Assembly (NCBI GenBank): GCA_937926205.1
Contig: CALEYL010000053.1
Span: 124,001-188,000 of the forward strand
DNA length: 64,000 nt
DNA from: an uncultured Saprospiraceae bacterium
Lineage (GTDB): Bacteria > Bacteroidota > Bacteroidia > Chitinophagales > Saprospiraceae
Direction of reading: 5' to 3'
The translations under genes were made by a program, and so were the position numbers. Below, piece after piece: positions 35,158 to 44,281 of the stretch (within the stretch, counting starts at the first letter, position 1; each line of letters begins with the position of its first letter). Under the pieces are notes generated by a model that saw only the letters and a list, made by a program, of their open reading frames with translations, was not told the DNA's origin and did no database searches.

Positions 35158-36513
35158 TCAATTGAATTTGCGTTTGAAAAACCAGGTATTATCATTCAAG
35201 GTAAAGCCAAAAGTTGCTTTAGCATAAGTTTCACGTAGGCCGGTATCACCCGAGAGCCCAAATCGCCCTGCCTCGAGTGCGATGTTAACAAACGAGGTTT
35301 GCTGTCTAGGCAAAATGATCGGCAGACCGAATCCAAGTGTGACCCCATAGCGCTTCAATTGCTCTCCACTAATGCTGCGCGGGTCAAGGCTGTAAAAAGC
35401 GCCTGCCCGGTAACGAACCCTCCGGGAATATTTGTTGTATGAGATGATGTCCGGAATGTACTCTACACCGGCAGCGATGCGCCAGGTATTGAGCAGATTT
35501 TCAGGTTTGGATTCATTTCTGTAGTTGCTCCAGGCCGAGCTGCTGTATTCTGCGCCTATGCGTAACTTATTAATTTTTTCATACGTCATCCCCACACTAA
35601 ACTCCGAGGGCATGGTTCCTTTTTGCTCGCGGCCCACCTCCTGCAAGATAGTATCCAACAAAGAATAATCCGTAATGTTGACGCGCTGGTAGAGTTTACT
35701 GCTGTTGGTGGTAAAATCACCACCATTTCCGGCATATGCTCCAAAAATCAATCGCTCGCCTCTGGGAACCTGTGTTCCGTTAGTGCCGGCTTTTTTAAAT
35801 TCGAGGGTATACTGTACGCCAACATTAAAAACGAATCCGTTCAAACTGGTTTCGTCCAGAAAATCCGTCAGAAATGCATTGTCGAGGCTGTCGAATGTGA
35901 TCAGGCGACTGTTGGTCAGTTTGCCAAACTGGTAAGCTGCATTGGCGCCCAATGCAAAACTTTTATACCGAACGCCCGTACCCCATTGAACACGGTAGGC
36001 GCCGCCGGTGCCTTTAAGCACATTGGACGTTGTACCGTAGTTCGGATCGACAGTGGTGCTCCTAATATCGTATCCAACCGTACTGTATGGCAATAAAGCG
36101 AAGCCCATACCAATCCCCCAGGGAGATTTGCTCCGGTCAAGGGCCTGGTTAATGGTATTCTTGAGCGGGAAAGCCAAAGCCAGGTAATTCAGGTTACCGC
36201 TCCAGAGGTCATCGCTTTTGTCACCGTCTTTCAGACCGGAGTATTTGGCAAACATACCAATTTCGAAAGCCGTTGCCTGAAGTTGGGCCAGCGAAGCCGG
36301 GTTGAGCAGGTTGATGTGAAAAGGGTCGTAAAAAGCTGCTCCAAGTCCTCCCATTCCACCCGAGGCGGCAAAATACTGGTCGGACAAATCCCCTAATCCA
36401 AAACGGGAATAAGGCGAATTACTTTTGGGCTGAATGGCGTTGGTCTGGGCATGCGAAGCAAGCGCAGCCATCAGCACCACAATTGTTAAAATACTATTTC
36501 TGAAGATGAACAT
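35158..36513 (-). CDS. Outer-membrane beta-barrel protein (OmpP1/FadL-like)
   Basis: 451 residues, signal peptide ending SHAQ, then SPYSRFGLGDLSDQ and GGMGGLGAAFYDPFHINLLNPASLA, the start block of FadL-type barrels in Bacteroidota, followed by alternating beta strands and a C-terminal aromatic end. Such proteins commonly follow coaX in this phylum. It overlaps coaX by 20 nt. Ligand unknown. Confidence 0.85.
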   Translation of the reverse strand: MFIFRNSILTIVVLMAALASHAQTNAIQPKSNSPYSRFGLGDLSDQYFAASGGMGGLGAAFYDPFHINLLNPASLAQLQATAFEIGMFAKYSGLKDGDKSDDLWSGNLNYLALAFPLKNTINQALDRSKSPWGIGMGFALLPYSTVGYDIRSTTVDPNYGTTSNVLKGTGGAYRVQWGTGVRYKSFALGANAAYQFGKLTNSRLITFDSLDNAFLTDFLDETSLNGFVFNVGVQYTLEFKKAGTNGTQVPRGERLIFGAYAGNGGDFTTNSSKLYQRVNITDYSLLDTILQEVGREQKGTMPSEFSVGMTYEKINKLRIGAEYSSSAWSNYRNESKPENLLNTWRIAAGVEYIPDIISYNKYSRRVRYRAGAFYSLDPRSISGEQLKRYGVTLGFGLPIILPRQQTSFVNIALEAGRFGLSGDTGLRETYAKATFGFTLNDNTWFFKRKFN

Positions 36514-37240
36514 TATAGCTTAGAATTTGATCCAGACCGCGAAGTACCAGATTTTGATCCACAAATATCTCGCTTTTCCCATTTTTTGACAAAAAATCAG
36601 CATCTCCTCCGGTTAACAACACGCGCACTGCCCCAAAATGCTGTTGACAATAATGAATGTATCCCTCCAACTCAAAGCGCAACCCCTCCGTCGCTCCATT
36701 TATTAAGGCACTTCTGGTATCGTAGCCAATCCCAGATTCTGTTTCGCCCGGCTCCTCCAGTGGCAACCTCGCCGTAAAGGCATGCATTGCCTGAAGGCGC
36801 ATTTTGAGTCCCGGAGCAATATTACCCCCTATGTATTCGCCGGAAGCAGTCAGTATTTCATAAGTAATACAAGTTCCGGCATCAACGACCAGGCAGTTTT
36901 GGTCAGGAAAAAGCGCCTGAGCGCCTGCCACAGCAGCCAAACGGTCTTTCCCGAGTGAATGCGGTGTTCGGTACAGGTTTTGAAAAGGCAAGGGAGTCGC
37001 TCCGGAAAGCAGCAAACAAAAAAATTGAGCTTGCAGAGACGACCACCCGTCGCCACCCTCCGGCGATTGGCGCACAGTAGATAAGATGATGTTTTGTGCC
37101 TGATGGTTGGTTGCAATGCTTTCCAATTGCTGAAAAGAAAACTTTTCATGCTCCCAGAACCATTGCTCTTCGAGCTTGCCATCCCTGAAAAATCCTGCTT
37201 TGGCACGCGTATTGCCTATGTCTATAGCGATGTTCAGCAA
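36494..37240 (-). CDS. coaX: Type III pantothenate kinase
   Basis: 248 residues. First step of coenzyme A synthesis. The N-terminal phosphate loop AIDIGNTRAKAGFF, the GKDRLAAVAGA block, VVDAGTCITYEI and GGNIAPGLKMRLQAMHAFTARLP are diagnostic. The start is a TTG at 37240: upstream in frame there is a stop codon and no ATG, and this start puts DIGNT at the usual position. Confidence 0.93.
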   Translation of the reverse strand: MLNIAIDIGNTRAKAGFFRDGKLEEQWFWEHEKFSFQQLESIATNHQAQNIILSTVRQSPEGGDGWSSLQAQFFCLLLSGATPLPFQNLYRTPHSLGKDRLAAVAGAQALFPDQNCLVVDAGTCITYEILTASGEYIGGNIAPGLKMRLQAMHAFTARLPLEEPGETESGIGYDTRSALINGATEGLRFELEGYIHYCQQHFGAVRVLLTGGDADFLSKNGKSEIFVDQNLVLRGLDQILSYNVHLQK

Positions 37241-37534
37241 TCTGATTGTTTTATGACATTATGACTATGAAGCGAATGCGCTGGTAACACAAGGAAATGT
37301 TAAAGGTCTCAACCATTTTCAGCAGGCAGTTTTTCAATGGGCAGTTGGTAGCTGTATTTTTGGGACCAATATACTGATATGCAAACAATTAAACAATCGA
37401 TTTTCACTCGAGGAAACGTAACCTACCTTACTGTTTGCTCCTTTTAAATTCCCGGTGACAATTCAAAGCACACTCCATACTGCCAACTGGGAACTAAAAC
37501 CCTGCCAACTAAAAAAAAGCCAACTGCATACCCC

Positions 37535-38350
37535 TTACCTCACCACCTCCCTGATCCTGACCAGTTTTTCGAGGATGCCTTCCAGCCGATCCAGGGGCAA
37601 CATGTTCGCCGCGTCCGATTTGGCTTCAGAAGGACGGGGGTGTGTTTCAATGAATATGCCATCAACCCCGGCGGCAATACCGGCCTTCGCCATGGTTTCT
37701 ATCAAAGCAGGCCGTCCGCCGGTAACCCCTGATGCCTGGTTGGGCTGCTGAAGCGAGTGGGTGCAATCCAGCACAACAGATGCGCCAAAAGCCTGCATTA
37801 CAGGTATGCTGCGGTAATCTACCACCAGGTCCTGATAGCCAAAAGTTGTTCCCCGCTCTGTGAGAATGACTTTATCGTTACCGGAATCGATGACTTTTTG
37901 CATGGCAAATTGCATCGCTTCAGGGCTCACAAACTGTCCTTTTTTGATGTTGACGACTTTACCCGTTTCAGCAGCTGCCACCAGGAGGCTGGTCTGCCGG
38001 CACAAAAAGGCAGGAATCTGAAGCACATCAACATATGCTGCGGCCAGGGCAGCTTCCTGCTCCGTATGGATATCGGTTGTGGTGGGTAGGCCAAAGCGCT
38101 CACCGACTGCCTGAAGAATATTCAGGGCTTTTTCGTCGCCGATGCCTGTAAAAGAATCGCCGCGCGAGCGGTTGGCTTTTCGGTATGATCCCTTAAAGAT
38201 ATAAGGTATGCGGAGGCGCTCACAAATGGCGCTCACTTTTTCAGCGATTTCCATGGCCATGGATTCTCCTTCGATGGCACAGGGGCCGGCTATGAGGAAG
38301 AAGTTGCCCTGATCAGGAAAATGCAGCTTTGGAATTTGCGATAATTGCAT
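37535..38350 (-). CDS. kdsA: 3-deoxy-8-phosphooctulonate (Kdo8P) synthase
   Basis: 271 residues. Condenses arabinose 5-phosphate with PEP in Kdo synthesis for lipopolysaccharide. Motifs: FFLIAGPCAIEGE, FKGSYRKANRSRGDSFTG, TTDIHTEQEA, LTERGTTFGYQDLVVDYRS, DCTHSLQQPN and DGIFIETHPRPSEAKSDAANML. Kdo8P and not DAHP synthase by the KANRS and TxFGY motifs. Confidence 0.95.
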   Translation of the reverse strand: MQLSQIPKLHFPDQGNFFLIAGPCAIEGESMAMEIAEKVSAICERLRIPYIFKGSYRKANRSRGDSFTGIGDEKALNILQAVGERFGLPTTTDIHTEQEAALAAAYVDVLQIPAFLCRQTSLLVAAAETGKVVNIKKGQFVSPEAMQFAMQKVIDSGNDKVILTERGTTFGYQDLVVDYRSIPVMQAFGASVVLDCTHSLQQPNQASGVTGGRPALIETMAKAGIAAGVDGIFIETHPRPSEAKSDAANMLPLDRLEGILEKLVRIREVVR

Positions 38351-38381
38351 CTCGAGGTAAAAATTTGGTTGATTGAAGGTA

Positions 38382-38428
38382 CAAAAATAAAAACAGGCAT
38401 CAACCTTATATACAAGATTGATGCCTGT
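38382..38428 (-). terminator. Terminator of the barrel protein gene
   Basis: Perfect 11-bp stem ACAGGCATCAA/TTGATGCCTGT with a T-rich tract after it on the minus strand, 22 nt past the stop codon. Confidence 0.8.
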
Positions 38429-38450
38429 CGAAAAAAAAATGATGATGAGT

Positions 38451-39032
38451 TTACAACTTTATCTGAAGGCCTGCATTAAGCAGGGAAATGCCGTAACCAA
38501 GTTCAGCAAATACGCTGAGGTTCTTTTTGAAGTAATAAGCAGCGCCTACAAAACCGCTGTATGTCAGGCGATTTTGAGCCGGACGGGTGAATGAAGGCGC
38601 TTCTTCCAGATCTTTTACGTCGCTGGCCGGAGTGATGATGAAATGTTTAACGGAAGGCATGTTGTAGCCGATCAGAAATCCGCCATAAACATCCCAGTTG
38701 TCGCGTGGATTTCCATGGACAGCACCCCTGATACCGGCAATGGTATAGTCTGTTTCAAAACGTTCTACCGAACCGTTGGGCTGTGTGATGATGCTGCTTT
38801 CCGTTGAAGAAAAAGCGGCGTAAGCGCCCAGTGAAAATTGACGGGAAATGCGGTAATCAATGCGAAAGCTAAGCGGTGGAACGATAGCCTTACCTTTATC
38901 AGCCGCGAAAGTAGGTACGAGACCTATGCCCGCAGCCATATCAACATCTCCTTTTTCTATTTTAGTGAATTGAGCCTGTATGGTCGAAAGGGAAACGATT
39001 ACGAGGACGAGTGAGCACAGAATCTTATTCAT
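38451..39032 (-). CDS. Small outer-membrane beta-barrel protein
   Basis: 193 residues from the ATG at 39032 (MNKILCSLVLVIVSLSTIQA signal peptide); the longer frame from 39068 would lie over the promoter. The remainder shows alternating beta strands, SFRIDYRISRQFSLGAYAAF and LSVFAELGYGISLLNAGLQIKL, i.e. an 8-stranded OmpA/PorT-like barrel. It has a consensus promoter and its own terminator, so it is a monocistronic unit. Function unknown. Confidence 0.85.
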   Translation of the reverse strand: MNKILCSLVLVIVSLSTIQAQFTKIEKGDVDMAAGIGLVPTFAADKGKAIVPPLSFRIDYRISRQFSLGAYAAFSSTESSIITQPNGSVERFETDYTIAGIRGAVHGNPRDNWDVYGGFLIGYNMPSVKHFIITPASDVKDLEEAPSFTRPAQNRLTYSGFVGAAYYFKKNLSVFAELGYGISLLNAGLQIKL

Positions 39033-39086
39033 GGTATTGTCTTTTGTTTCTGGATTTATACCGGCCATTATTGCCGAATTTCATCA

Positions 39087-39117
39087 CAAAAGTAGATCAA
39101 AAAACAATGCAAGTCAA
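39087..39117 (-). promoter_or_regulatory. Promoter TTGAC-N18-TACTTTTG
   Basis: The minus strand reads TTGAC (39113-39117) and TACTTTTG (39087-39094), a near-ideal Bacteroidota promoter, 55 nt before the ATG of the barrel gene. The sequence further upstream is extremely A/T-rich and may act as an UP-like element. Confidence 0.65.
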
Positions 39118-39276
39118 GGGTTCAAACCAAATTTTATTTTTTAAAAAAAGATTTTTATTGGCTTATTTATTTTTAAATTTTTTAAAAAACTATTTTTTTT
39201 AATTAATATTTTGCAATAATTGAATTTTCAAAATTTACCCTCCATGCTTCAAAAAGCATCCGAATAAAAAAATTTT
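39118..39276. other. A/T-rich gene-free stretch
   Basis: Long runs of A and T with few G or C. No gene. It lies between the barrel promoter and the 3' end of the 7TM gene. Confidence 0.6.
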
Positions 39277-40074
39277 TTACTTTTTCCCTTCCGTTTGCCG
39301 GTGTGCGTTGCCCGGTTTTTTGAAAACCCGCCTTCCCCAAAGCAGCACCTGAAATCCATAGGTTCCACTCCAAAAAACCAGGGCTGCAAACGACAGGGCG
39401 CCCATCCCTGCAAACAACTTTACGGCCCTCAGGTTGACGCCCAGAAATTCATAACCCACAAAATCGGAAACGAGAAAGCCCGTATGGATGCAAAAAAGCA
39501 AAAACAATACCCGAACCAGCGTTTTCAGGTAAAAGACCTGACGGGCAACTGCACCGCGGCGTCCTTCCCGCGCCCGGTGCCGGATGTAGCGATAGGCAAA
39601 ATAGAGGTAAGCAAAAAAAGTGCTGATATATAAAAAATGCTCAAATGCGCCATAAAAAGGGTTGTAAAAATAGCGGCCGGGCACCCCTTTATTATCCGTC
39701 AGGTTAAACAAAACGGCAAGAAAGAACAGGATTTGTCCCAGAGGAAGTATAAAATGTTTGATATCGCTAAGCTTCAGGCGGTAAGCCGGATACAGGGTAA
39801 GCTTTACATAAAAAAACAACAGTGGCGGAAAAGACAGGGTGAAGTACATGGGCCAAAACTGCAACCGCGGGTACCGTTCATAAATATTGCTGATGAGCAG
39901 GATGTTGTGCAAAAGCGTCAACCCCATCATAATCAGCAGCAGGCCATAAAAACCATTGGCACGCCTGTCTCCCGAGCGCTTAAGGAAAAACAGGCTGCCC
40001 ACAGAAATACTCTGAACCACACCTGCCAACAGTGCAGCAATGAGCAGGTAAAACCAAATTGTATGCGCTCCCAT
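39277..40074 (-). CDS. Seven-helix membrane protein resembling the sensor half of AraC-type regulators
   Basis: 265 residues, about seven hydrophobic helices. The pattern LFFLKRSGDRRANGFYGLLLIMMGLTLLHN, split here as SLFFLKRSGDRRANG and LLLIMMGLTLLHN, plus FPPLLFFYVKL, is that of the N-terminal membrane module which in many Bacteroidota precedes a cytoplasmic AraC helix-turn-helix. Here the protein stops soon after the last helix (RRVFKKPGNAHRQTEGKK), and no HTH is encoded downstream. Either a stand-alone receptor or a truncated regulator. Confidence 0.65.
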   Translation of the reverse strand: MGAHTIWFYLLIAALLAGVVQSISVGSLFFLKRSGDRRANGFYGLLLIMMGLTLLHNILLISNIYERYPRLQFWPMYFTLSFPPLLFFYVKLTLYPAYRLKLSDIKHFILPLGQILFFLAVLFNLTDNKGVPGRYFYNPFYGAFEHFLYISTFFAYLYFAYRYIRHRAREGRRGAVARQVFYLKTLVRVLFLLFCIHTGFLVSDFVGYEFLGVNLRAVKLFAGMGALSFAALVFWSGTYGFQVLLWGRRVFKKPGNAHRQTEGKK

Positions 40075-40149
40075 GGCCGATTGAGTTGTTTGAAAGCCAA
40101 ATTTAGCACATGTACGGCATAAGGCGATACAGCACTTGCAGAAAACCCT

Positions 40150-40169
40150 TATATTTGTATCTATACAAA
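40150..40169 (+). promoter_or_regulatory. Promoter element TATATTTG overlapped by an inverted repeat
   Basis: TATATTTG (40150-40157) is an exact -7 match, 22 bp before the Uma2 start. TTTGTAT-ct-ATACAAA (40154-40169) is a perfect 7-bp dyad covering it, where a repressor could sit. Confidence 0.5.
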
Positions 40170-40179
40170 CTTATGCTGC

Positions 40180-40776
40180 ATGAGCACCAAAATCGTAAGC
40201 GCCGAAAAGTTCTTTACGCTGGAAGAATACCTCGACCTTGAAGAGCAGTCAGTGGTGAAGCACGAATTCGATAACGGAAAAACCATTGAAATGTCCGGAG
40301 CTAAATTTGAACACAATCGTATTGCAGCTCAGGTGATAGGTATCCTGCTCAACTTATTGAATAATCAGAAAAAAACATGCGCTGTTCTTACCAGTGATAT
40401 GAAAGTCTACCTCCCTCTATACAACAAAGCCGTTTATCCGGATGTAAGTATTGTGTGTGAAAAGCCAGAATTTTGGAATGAGCGGCGAGACCTGATTCTG
40501 AATCCTCTTTTGATCATTGAAGTGCTTTCTGAATCGACAGAAAGTTATGATCGGGGCGAAAAGTTTAATCAGTACTGTTCCCTACCATCTCTTCGCGAGT
40601 ATGTTCTTGTATCACAGGACAAAGCCAGAATAGAATCTTTTTATTTACAGGATGCATCAGCAAGCCTTTGGAAAATAACACGATCAATGGGATTAGAAGG
40701 AGCTATTGAACTGAGCTCCATTGGGGTAACCTTGCCCTTAAAAGACCTGTATCAAGGAATTGAATTTCCTGCCTGA
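40180..40776 (+). CDS. Uma2-family (DUF820) PD-(D/E)XK nuclease-like protein
   Basis: 198 residues. Matches the Uma2 pattern: FTLEEYLDLEEQSVVKHEFDNGKTIEMSGA split as LEEYLDLEEQ and HEFDNG.I.MSGA, then HN.IAA, the catalytic-core VYPDVSIVCEKP and LLIIEVLSESTESYDRGEKFNQYCSLPSLREYVLVSQ. These proteins resemble restriction endonucleases; they are abundant in cyanobacteria and Bacteroidota and their function is unclear. It stands alone with its own promoter. Confidence 0.88.
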   Translation: MSTKIVSAEKFFTLEEYLDLEEQSVVKHEFDNGKTIEMSGAKFEHNRIAAQVIGILLNLLNNQKKTCAVLTSDMKVYLPLYNKAVYPDVSIVCEKPEFWNERRDLILNPLLIIEVLSESTESYDRGEKFNQYCSLPSLREYVLVSQDKARIESFYLQDASASLWKITRSMGLEGAIELSSIGVTLPLKDLYQGIEFPA

Positions 40777-40851
40777 GTTTAGCCCATACTTTATCCGCCT
40801 GCCCTTGAAGACAAAGACAGACAGATAAAGACAGATTCCGCTAAAGTCGGC

Positions 40852-41943
40852 TCAGGGTTTCTCTACGCTACCCTCTTTATGGTGCATGACTTTCGACTGC
40901 AGGCTGATGGACTCTTTGTGAATAGCGCGCAGTATGGTTCCGATGAATTCCTCGTTCAACCCTTTTTTCATGCCTTTTGCAATGGCACGCTCCAGAATTT
41001 CATTCCAGCGATCCGTTTGCAGAATGGCGATGTTGTTGCGCAACTTGTATTCGCCGATGTTTTCAGCCAGCCCCATCCTTTTACCCAGCAGGTTGATGAT
41101 TTCATCGTCAATCTCGTCAATCTCCTGGCGCAGGTGGTCGAGGTTTTGCAGGAACTCCGGATCGTCAAATCCCGCTTTGCGGAAGACCAGTTTGCTGATT
41201 AATTCGTGGTACTGAACCGGCGTAATCTGCTGAGCAGCATCGCTCCAGGCTTCATCAGGTGTTGGATGAACTTCCGTCATCAGCCCGTCAAAGTTAAGGT
41301 CAAGGGCGTGCTGTGCCACATTAAACAAGGTATCGCGGCGACCGCAAATATGGCTGTTATCGCAGATCATGGGCAAGTCCGGAAACTGGCGCTTGAGTTC
41401 AATGGCTATCTGCCAGCGGGGCACATTCCGATAGTTGGATTCTCCATGGTGTGAAAAGCCTCTGTGAATGGCGGCAATACGCGTGATGCCTGCCCGGTAT
41501 AACCTTTCGATGGATCCAATCCATAGCTTAAGATCGGGGTTAATCGGATTTTTCACCAGCACCGGAATGTCTACGCCTTTCAGCGCATCGGCGACTTCCT
41601 GCACGGAAAATGGATTCACGGTTGTTCGGGCGCCAATCCAAAGCACATCAATCCCATATTTCAAAGCTTCAAAAACGTGCTGGGTTTTGGCAACCTCCGT
41701 TGTCACTTTCAAGCCGGTTTCTTCTTTTACCCGACGCAACCACCCCAAGCCTTCCGTGCCGATGCCTTCAAATTCGCCCGGCCGGGTCCGCGGCTTCCAG
41801 ATGCCCGCTCTGAAAAGGTCAATTTTTTGTGGTGCAAGATCATGCGCTGCCTGTAATACCTGCTCTTCTGTTTCGGCGCTGCAGGGCCCCGCAATGATGA
41901 TCGGACGCTTCTCTGCGTTGCCGAAAATAGGCTTGAAATTCAT
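40852..41943 (-). CDS. Bifunctional DAHP synthase-chorismate mutase
   Basis: 363 residues from the ATG at 41943 (another at 41949). Residues ~10-260 are a KdsA-type DAHP synthase (IIIAGPCSAETEEQV, FRAGIWKPRTRPGEFEG, VKNPINPDLKLWIGSIERL, ICDNSHICGRRD, GLMTEVHPTPDEAWSDAAQQ). Residues ~275-355 are an AroQ chorismate mutase (LRQEIDEIDDEIINLLGKRM). It makes DAHP from PEP and erythrose 4-phosphate and prephenate from chorismate. Last gene of the Phe/Tyr operon, about 264 nt after tyrA. Confidence 0.93.
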   Translation of the reverse strand: MNFKPIFGNAEKRPIIIAGPCSAETEEQVLQAAHDLAPQKIDLFRAGIWKPRTRPGEFEGIGTEGLGWLRRVKEETGLKVTTEVAKTQHVFEALKYGIDVLWIGARTTVNPFSVQEVADALKGVDIPVLVKNPINPDLKLWIGSIERLYRAGITRIAAIHRGFSHHGESNYRNVPRWQIAIELKRQFPDLPMICDNSHICGRRDTLFNVAQHALDLNFDGLMTEVHPTPDEAWSDAAQQITPVQYHELISKLVFRKAGFDDPEFLQNLDHLRQEIDEIDDEIINLLGKRMGLAENIGEYKLRNNIAILQTDRWNEILERAIAKGMKKGLNEEFIGTILRAIHKESISLQSKVMHHKEGSVEKP

Positions 41944-42007
41944 CGTCATGACATTTTATTTTTATTCAACAATTCGATCATTTACGCTTGAAATTAGCAC
42001 TTTGCTT

Positions 42008-42077
42008 TAGTTGTTGGTTGTTGGTTGTTCGTTGTTGGTTGTTCGTTGTTGGTTGTTCGTTGTTGGATGTTCGTTGC
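42008..42077. repeat. 14-bp tandem repeat between tyrA and the DAHP synthase gene
   Basis: Four consecutive units of TTGGTTGTTCGTTG (the last with one change) at 42021-42076, preceded by degenerate copies. Simple-sequence tract with no coding role. Confidence 0.85.
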
Positions 42078-42207
42078 ATCCTACAAGTTCATAACCAAAT
42101 CCTCAAAACTTGTCCCGCCCAAGCGGGGTCAACAAATCAACAACTTTCATTACCACGGGAGTCTCGTCAGCATTTTCAAATTAACAAATTTTCAAATTTC
42201 AAATCCC

Positions 42208-43056
42208 TCACTTCCCCTCCAACACTTTCCTGATGCCATTTGCCTGCTGAATCAACCGGTAAAAGGTGTCGAAGTCCTTTTTGATGAGCAGGCTCCGGAA
42301 TCTCGACAGCTGGTTGATGTGCTCATCCAGTACGTCCAGCACATTGTCGCGGTTTTGACGAAATATCGGCGTCCACATATCCGGCGAACTTTTGGCCAGG
42401 CGAACGGTAGAATCGAAGCCCCCGCTGGCCAGTTCGAAAATCCGCTCTTCGTCTGCTTCTTTGGCCAAAACGGTCAACGCCAGCGCAAAAGAACTGATGT
42501 GCGAAATATGAGACACATAAGCCGTATGAACGTCGTGGGAGGCGCTGTCGAGATAAACAACCCGCATTGGAATGGTTTCATACAACGCCACTGCCATCGC
42601 TACTGCATCCGGCGCACTGTCTTCCGCATCACAAATCACGGTGCATTTCCCGTTGAAAAGATTGGGTATAGCCGCTTCCGGCCCGGAGTATTCCGTACCT
42701 GCCATGGGGTGGGTAGCGACATACCGTTTCCGGTTTGGATGCCCTTTCAGGGATTCGAGTAGCCTGACTTTGGTGGAACCGACGTCCAAAACTACCTGAT
42801 TGTCAGTTACCTGATCGAGAATGGTCGCGATCAGGTGCAGCATCGCATCCACCGGGGTTGCAACAATGATGATGTCAGATTGTGCAACCGCCTCTTCAAG
42901 GGGCATTGTTTCGTCAATGAGCCGGCGACGGAATGCCTTATCAATATTATCCGCATTGGCATCAACGCCGATGATGCGCGACGCGAAGCCGTTTTCTTTC
43001 AGCGTGATGGCCATTGAGCCGCCAATAAGTCCGATGCCTACCAGAGTAACCGTCAT
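42208..43056 (-). CDS. tyrA: Prephenate dehydrogenase
   Basis: 282 residues. NAD(P) fold start VTLVGIGLIGGSMAITLKE, then VDANADNIDKA, VLDVGSTKV, ATHPMAGTEYSGPEAA and HDVHTAYVSHISHISSFALAL. Converts prephenate to 4-hydroxyphenylpyruvate for tyrosine. Its ATG overlaps the aminotransferase stop by 4 nt. Confidence 0.94.
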   Translation of the reverse strand: MTVTLVGIGLIGGSMAITLKENGFASRIIGVDANADNIDKAFRRRLIDETMPLEEAVAQSDIIIVATPVDAMLHLIATILDQVTDNQVVLDVGSTKVRLLESLKGHPNRKRYVATHPMAGTEYSGPEAAIPNLFNGKCTVICDAEDSAPDAVAMAVALYETIPMRVVYLDSASHDVHTAYVSHISHISSFALALTVLAKEADEERIFELASGGFDSTVRLAKSSPDMWTPIFRQNRDNVLDVLDEHINQLSRFRSLLIKKDFDTFYRLIQQANGIRKVLEGK

Positions 43057-44240
43057 ACGATTCTTGCAATTGCGGTTTCAAATGTGGATTCATCGCTGCA
43101 CAGCGACACCCTGACATAGCGGGCGCCCTGGTTGCCGAAAATGCCACCCGGCGTCAGAAAAACGTGATTTTGATACAAAATCTGGTCAGAAAGTGCGTAG
43201 GCAGTTTCATAAGCATCCGGAATTTTAGCCCACACAAACATTCCTGTCTGCATCGTATCGTAGCGGCATTCCAGCAAATTGAGCAGAGCAAAAGCTTTGT
43301 CGCGGCGCCTGCGGTAAATTTCATTCAGTTCGCCATACCAGCTTGCGGGGCTTTCCAATGCTCTGGCTGCGGCCAATTGCAAAGGTTTGAACATGCCCGA
43401 ATCCATATTGCTTTTGAAGCGCAGCACATCGCGCAGAAAATCGGCATTGCCGGCCAGCATGCCGACTCTCCAGCCGGCCATGTTGTGTGATTTGCTCAGC
43501 GAATTCAGCTCCAGTGCAACATCTTTGGCGCCCTCTGTGCTGAGCAGGCTCAACGGATTTTCATTGAGGATAAATGCATAAGGGTTGTCGTTGACCAGAA
43601 GGATGTGGTGCGCTTTCGCGAAAGCGACCAAATCGCTGAAAAAACCTTTATCAGCCTGTGCGCCGGTAGGCATGTGCGGGTAGTTGATCCACATGATTTT
43701 CACACGACTCAAATCCGTAGCTGCCAGAGCATCCAGGTCGGGAAGCCAGCGGCTTTCTTCTGACAGGGCATAAGTGCGAACAGTGGCGCCGGTCAGGGCA
43801 GTAGCTGCGCGATAAGTTGGATAACCAGGATCAGGGACCAGCGCTTCATCACCTGCCTCCAGATAGGTCATGGCGATGTGCATAATGCCTTCTTTGGAGC
43901 CGATCATCGGCAAAATTTCTTTATCGGGATGCAGGGTTACTCCAAACCAATCCAGGTACCATTTGGCAAAAGCCTGGCGGAGTTCCGGCGTTCCTGCATA
44001 GCTTTGATAAGCATGTTGGTCCGGTCTCCTGCTTTGTTCGGCAAGCTCTTCCACCGTTGCAGGGGAAGGCGGCAAATCAGGGCTGCCGATACCAAGGTTG
44101 ATGACGGGCTTGCCTTCCGAACGCATAACGGCGATTTCGCGAAGTTTTTGAGAAAAGTAATATTCCTCTATCCCGTCCAGGCGACTGGCGGTACGGATGT
44201 TAAAAATTGGTGGTGCCTGTGCGATGGCTGCAGAACTCAT
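43053..44240 (-). CDS. Class I/II aminotransferase of the Phe/Tyr operon
   Basis: 395 residues from the ATG at 44240 (MSSAAIAQAPP). Motifs: INLGIGSPDLPPSP, YAGTPELRQAFAKWY, GSKEGIMHIAM, WINYPHMPTGAQ, NDNPYAF and the PLP lysine block ELNSLSKSHNMAGWRVGMLAG. Between pheA and tyrA it most likely transaminates phenylpyruvate and hydroxyphenylpyruvate. Starts 41 nt after pheA and overlaps tyrA by 4 nt. Confidence 0.92.
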   Translation of the reverse strand: MSSAAIAQAPPIFNIRTASRLDGIEEYYFSQKLREIAVMRSEGKPVINLGIGSPDLPPSPATVEELAEQSRRPDQHAYQSYAGTPELRQAFAKWYLDWFGVTLHPDKEILPMIGSKEGIMHIAMTYLEAGDEALVPDPGYPTYRAATALTGATVRTYALSEESRWLPDLDALAATDLSRVKIMWINYPHMPTGAQADKGFFSDLVAFAKAHHILLVNDNPYAFILNENPLSLLSTEGAKDVALELNSLSKSHNMAGWRVGMLAGNADFLRDVLRFKSNMDSGMFKPLQLAAARALESPASWYGELNEIYRRRRDKAFALLNLLECRYDTMQTGMFVWAKIPDAYETAYALSDQILYQNHVFLTPGGIFGNQGARYVRVSLCSDESTFETAIARIV

Positions 44241-44281
44241 AATATTGTGGTTGTGACGCGTTGTTAATGAAACCGGGTTGA

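Noticed and set aside
37241..37534. Short ORFs in the gap between coaX and kdsA
   Set aside because: Only a 22-codon frame of random character; no promoter, motif or structure supports it.
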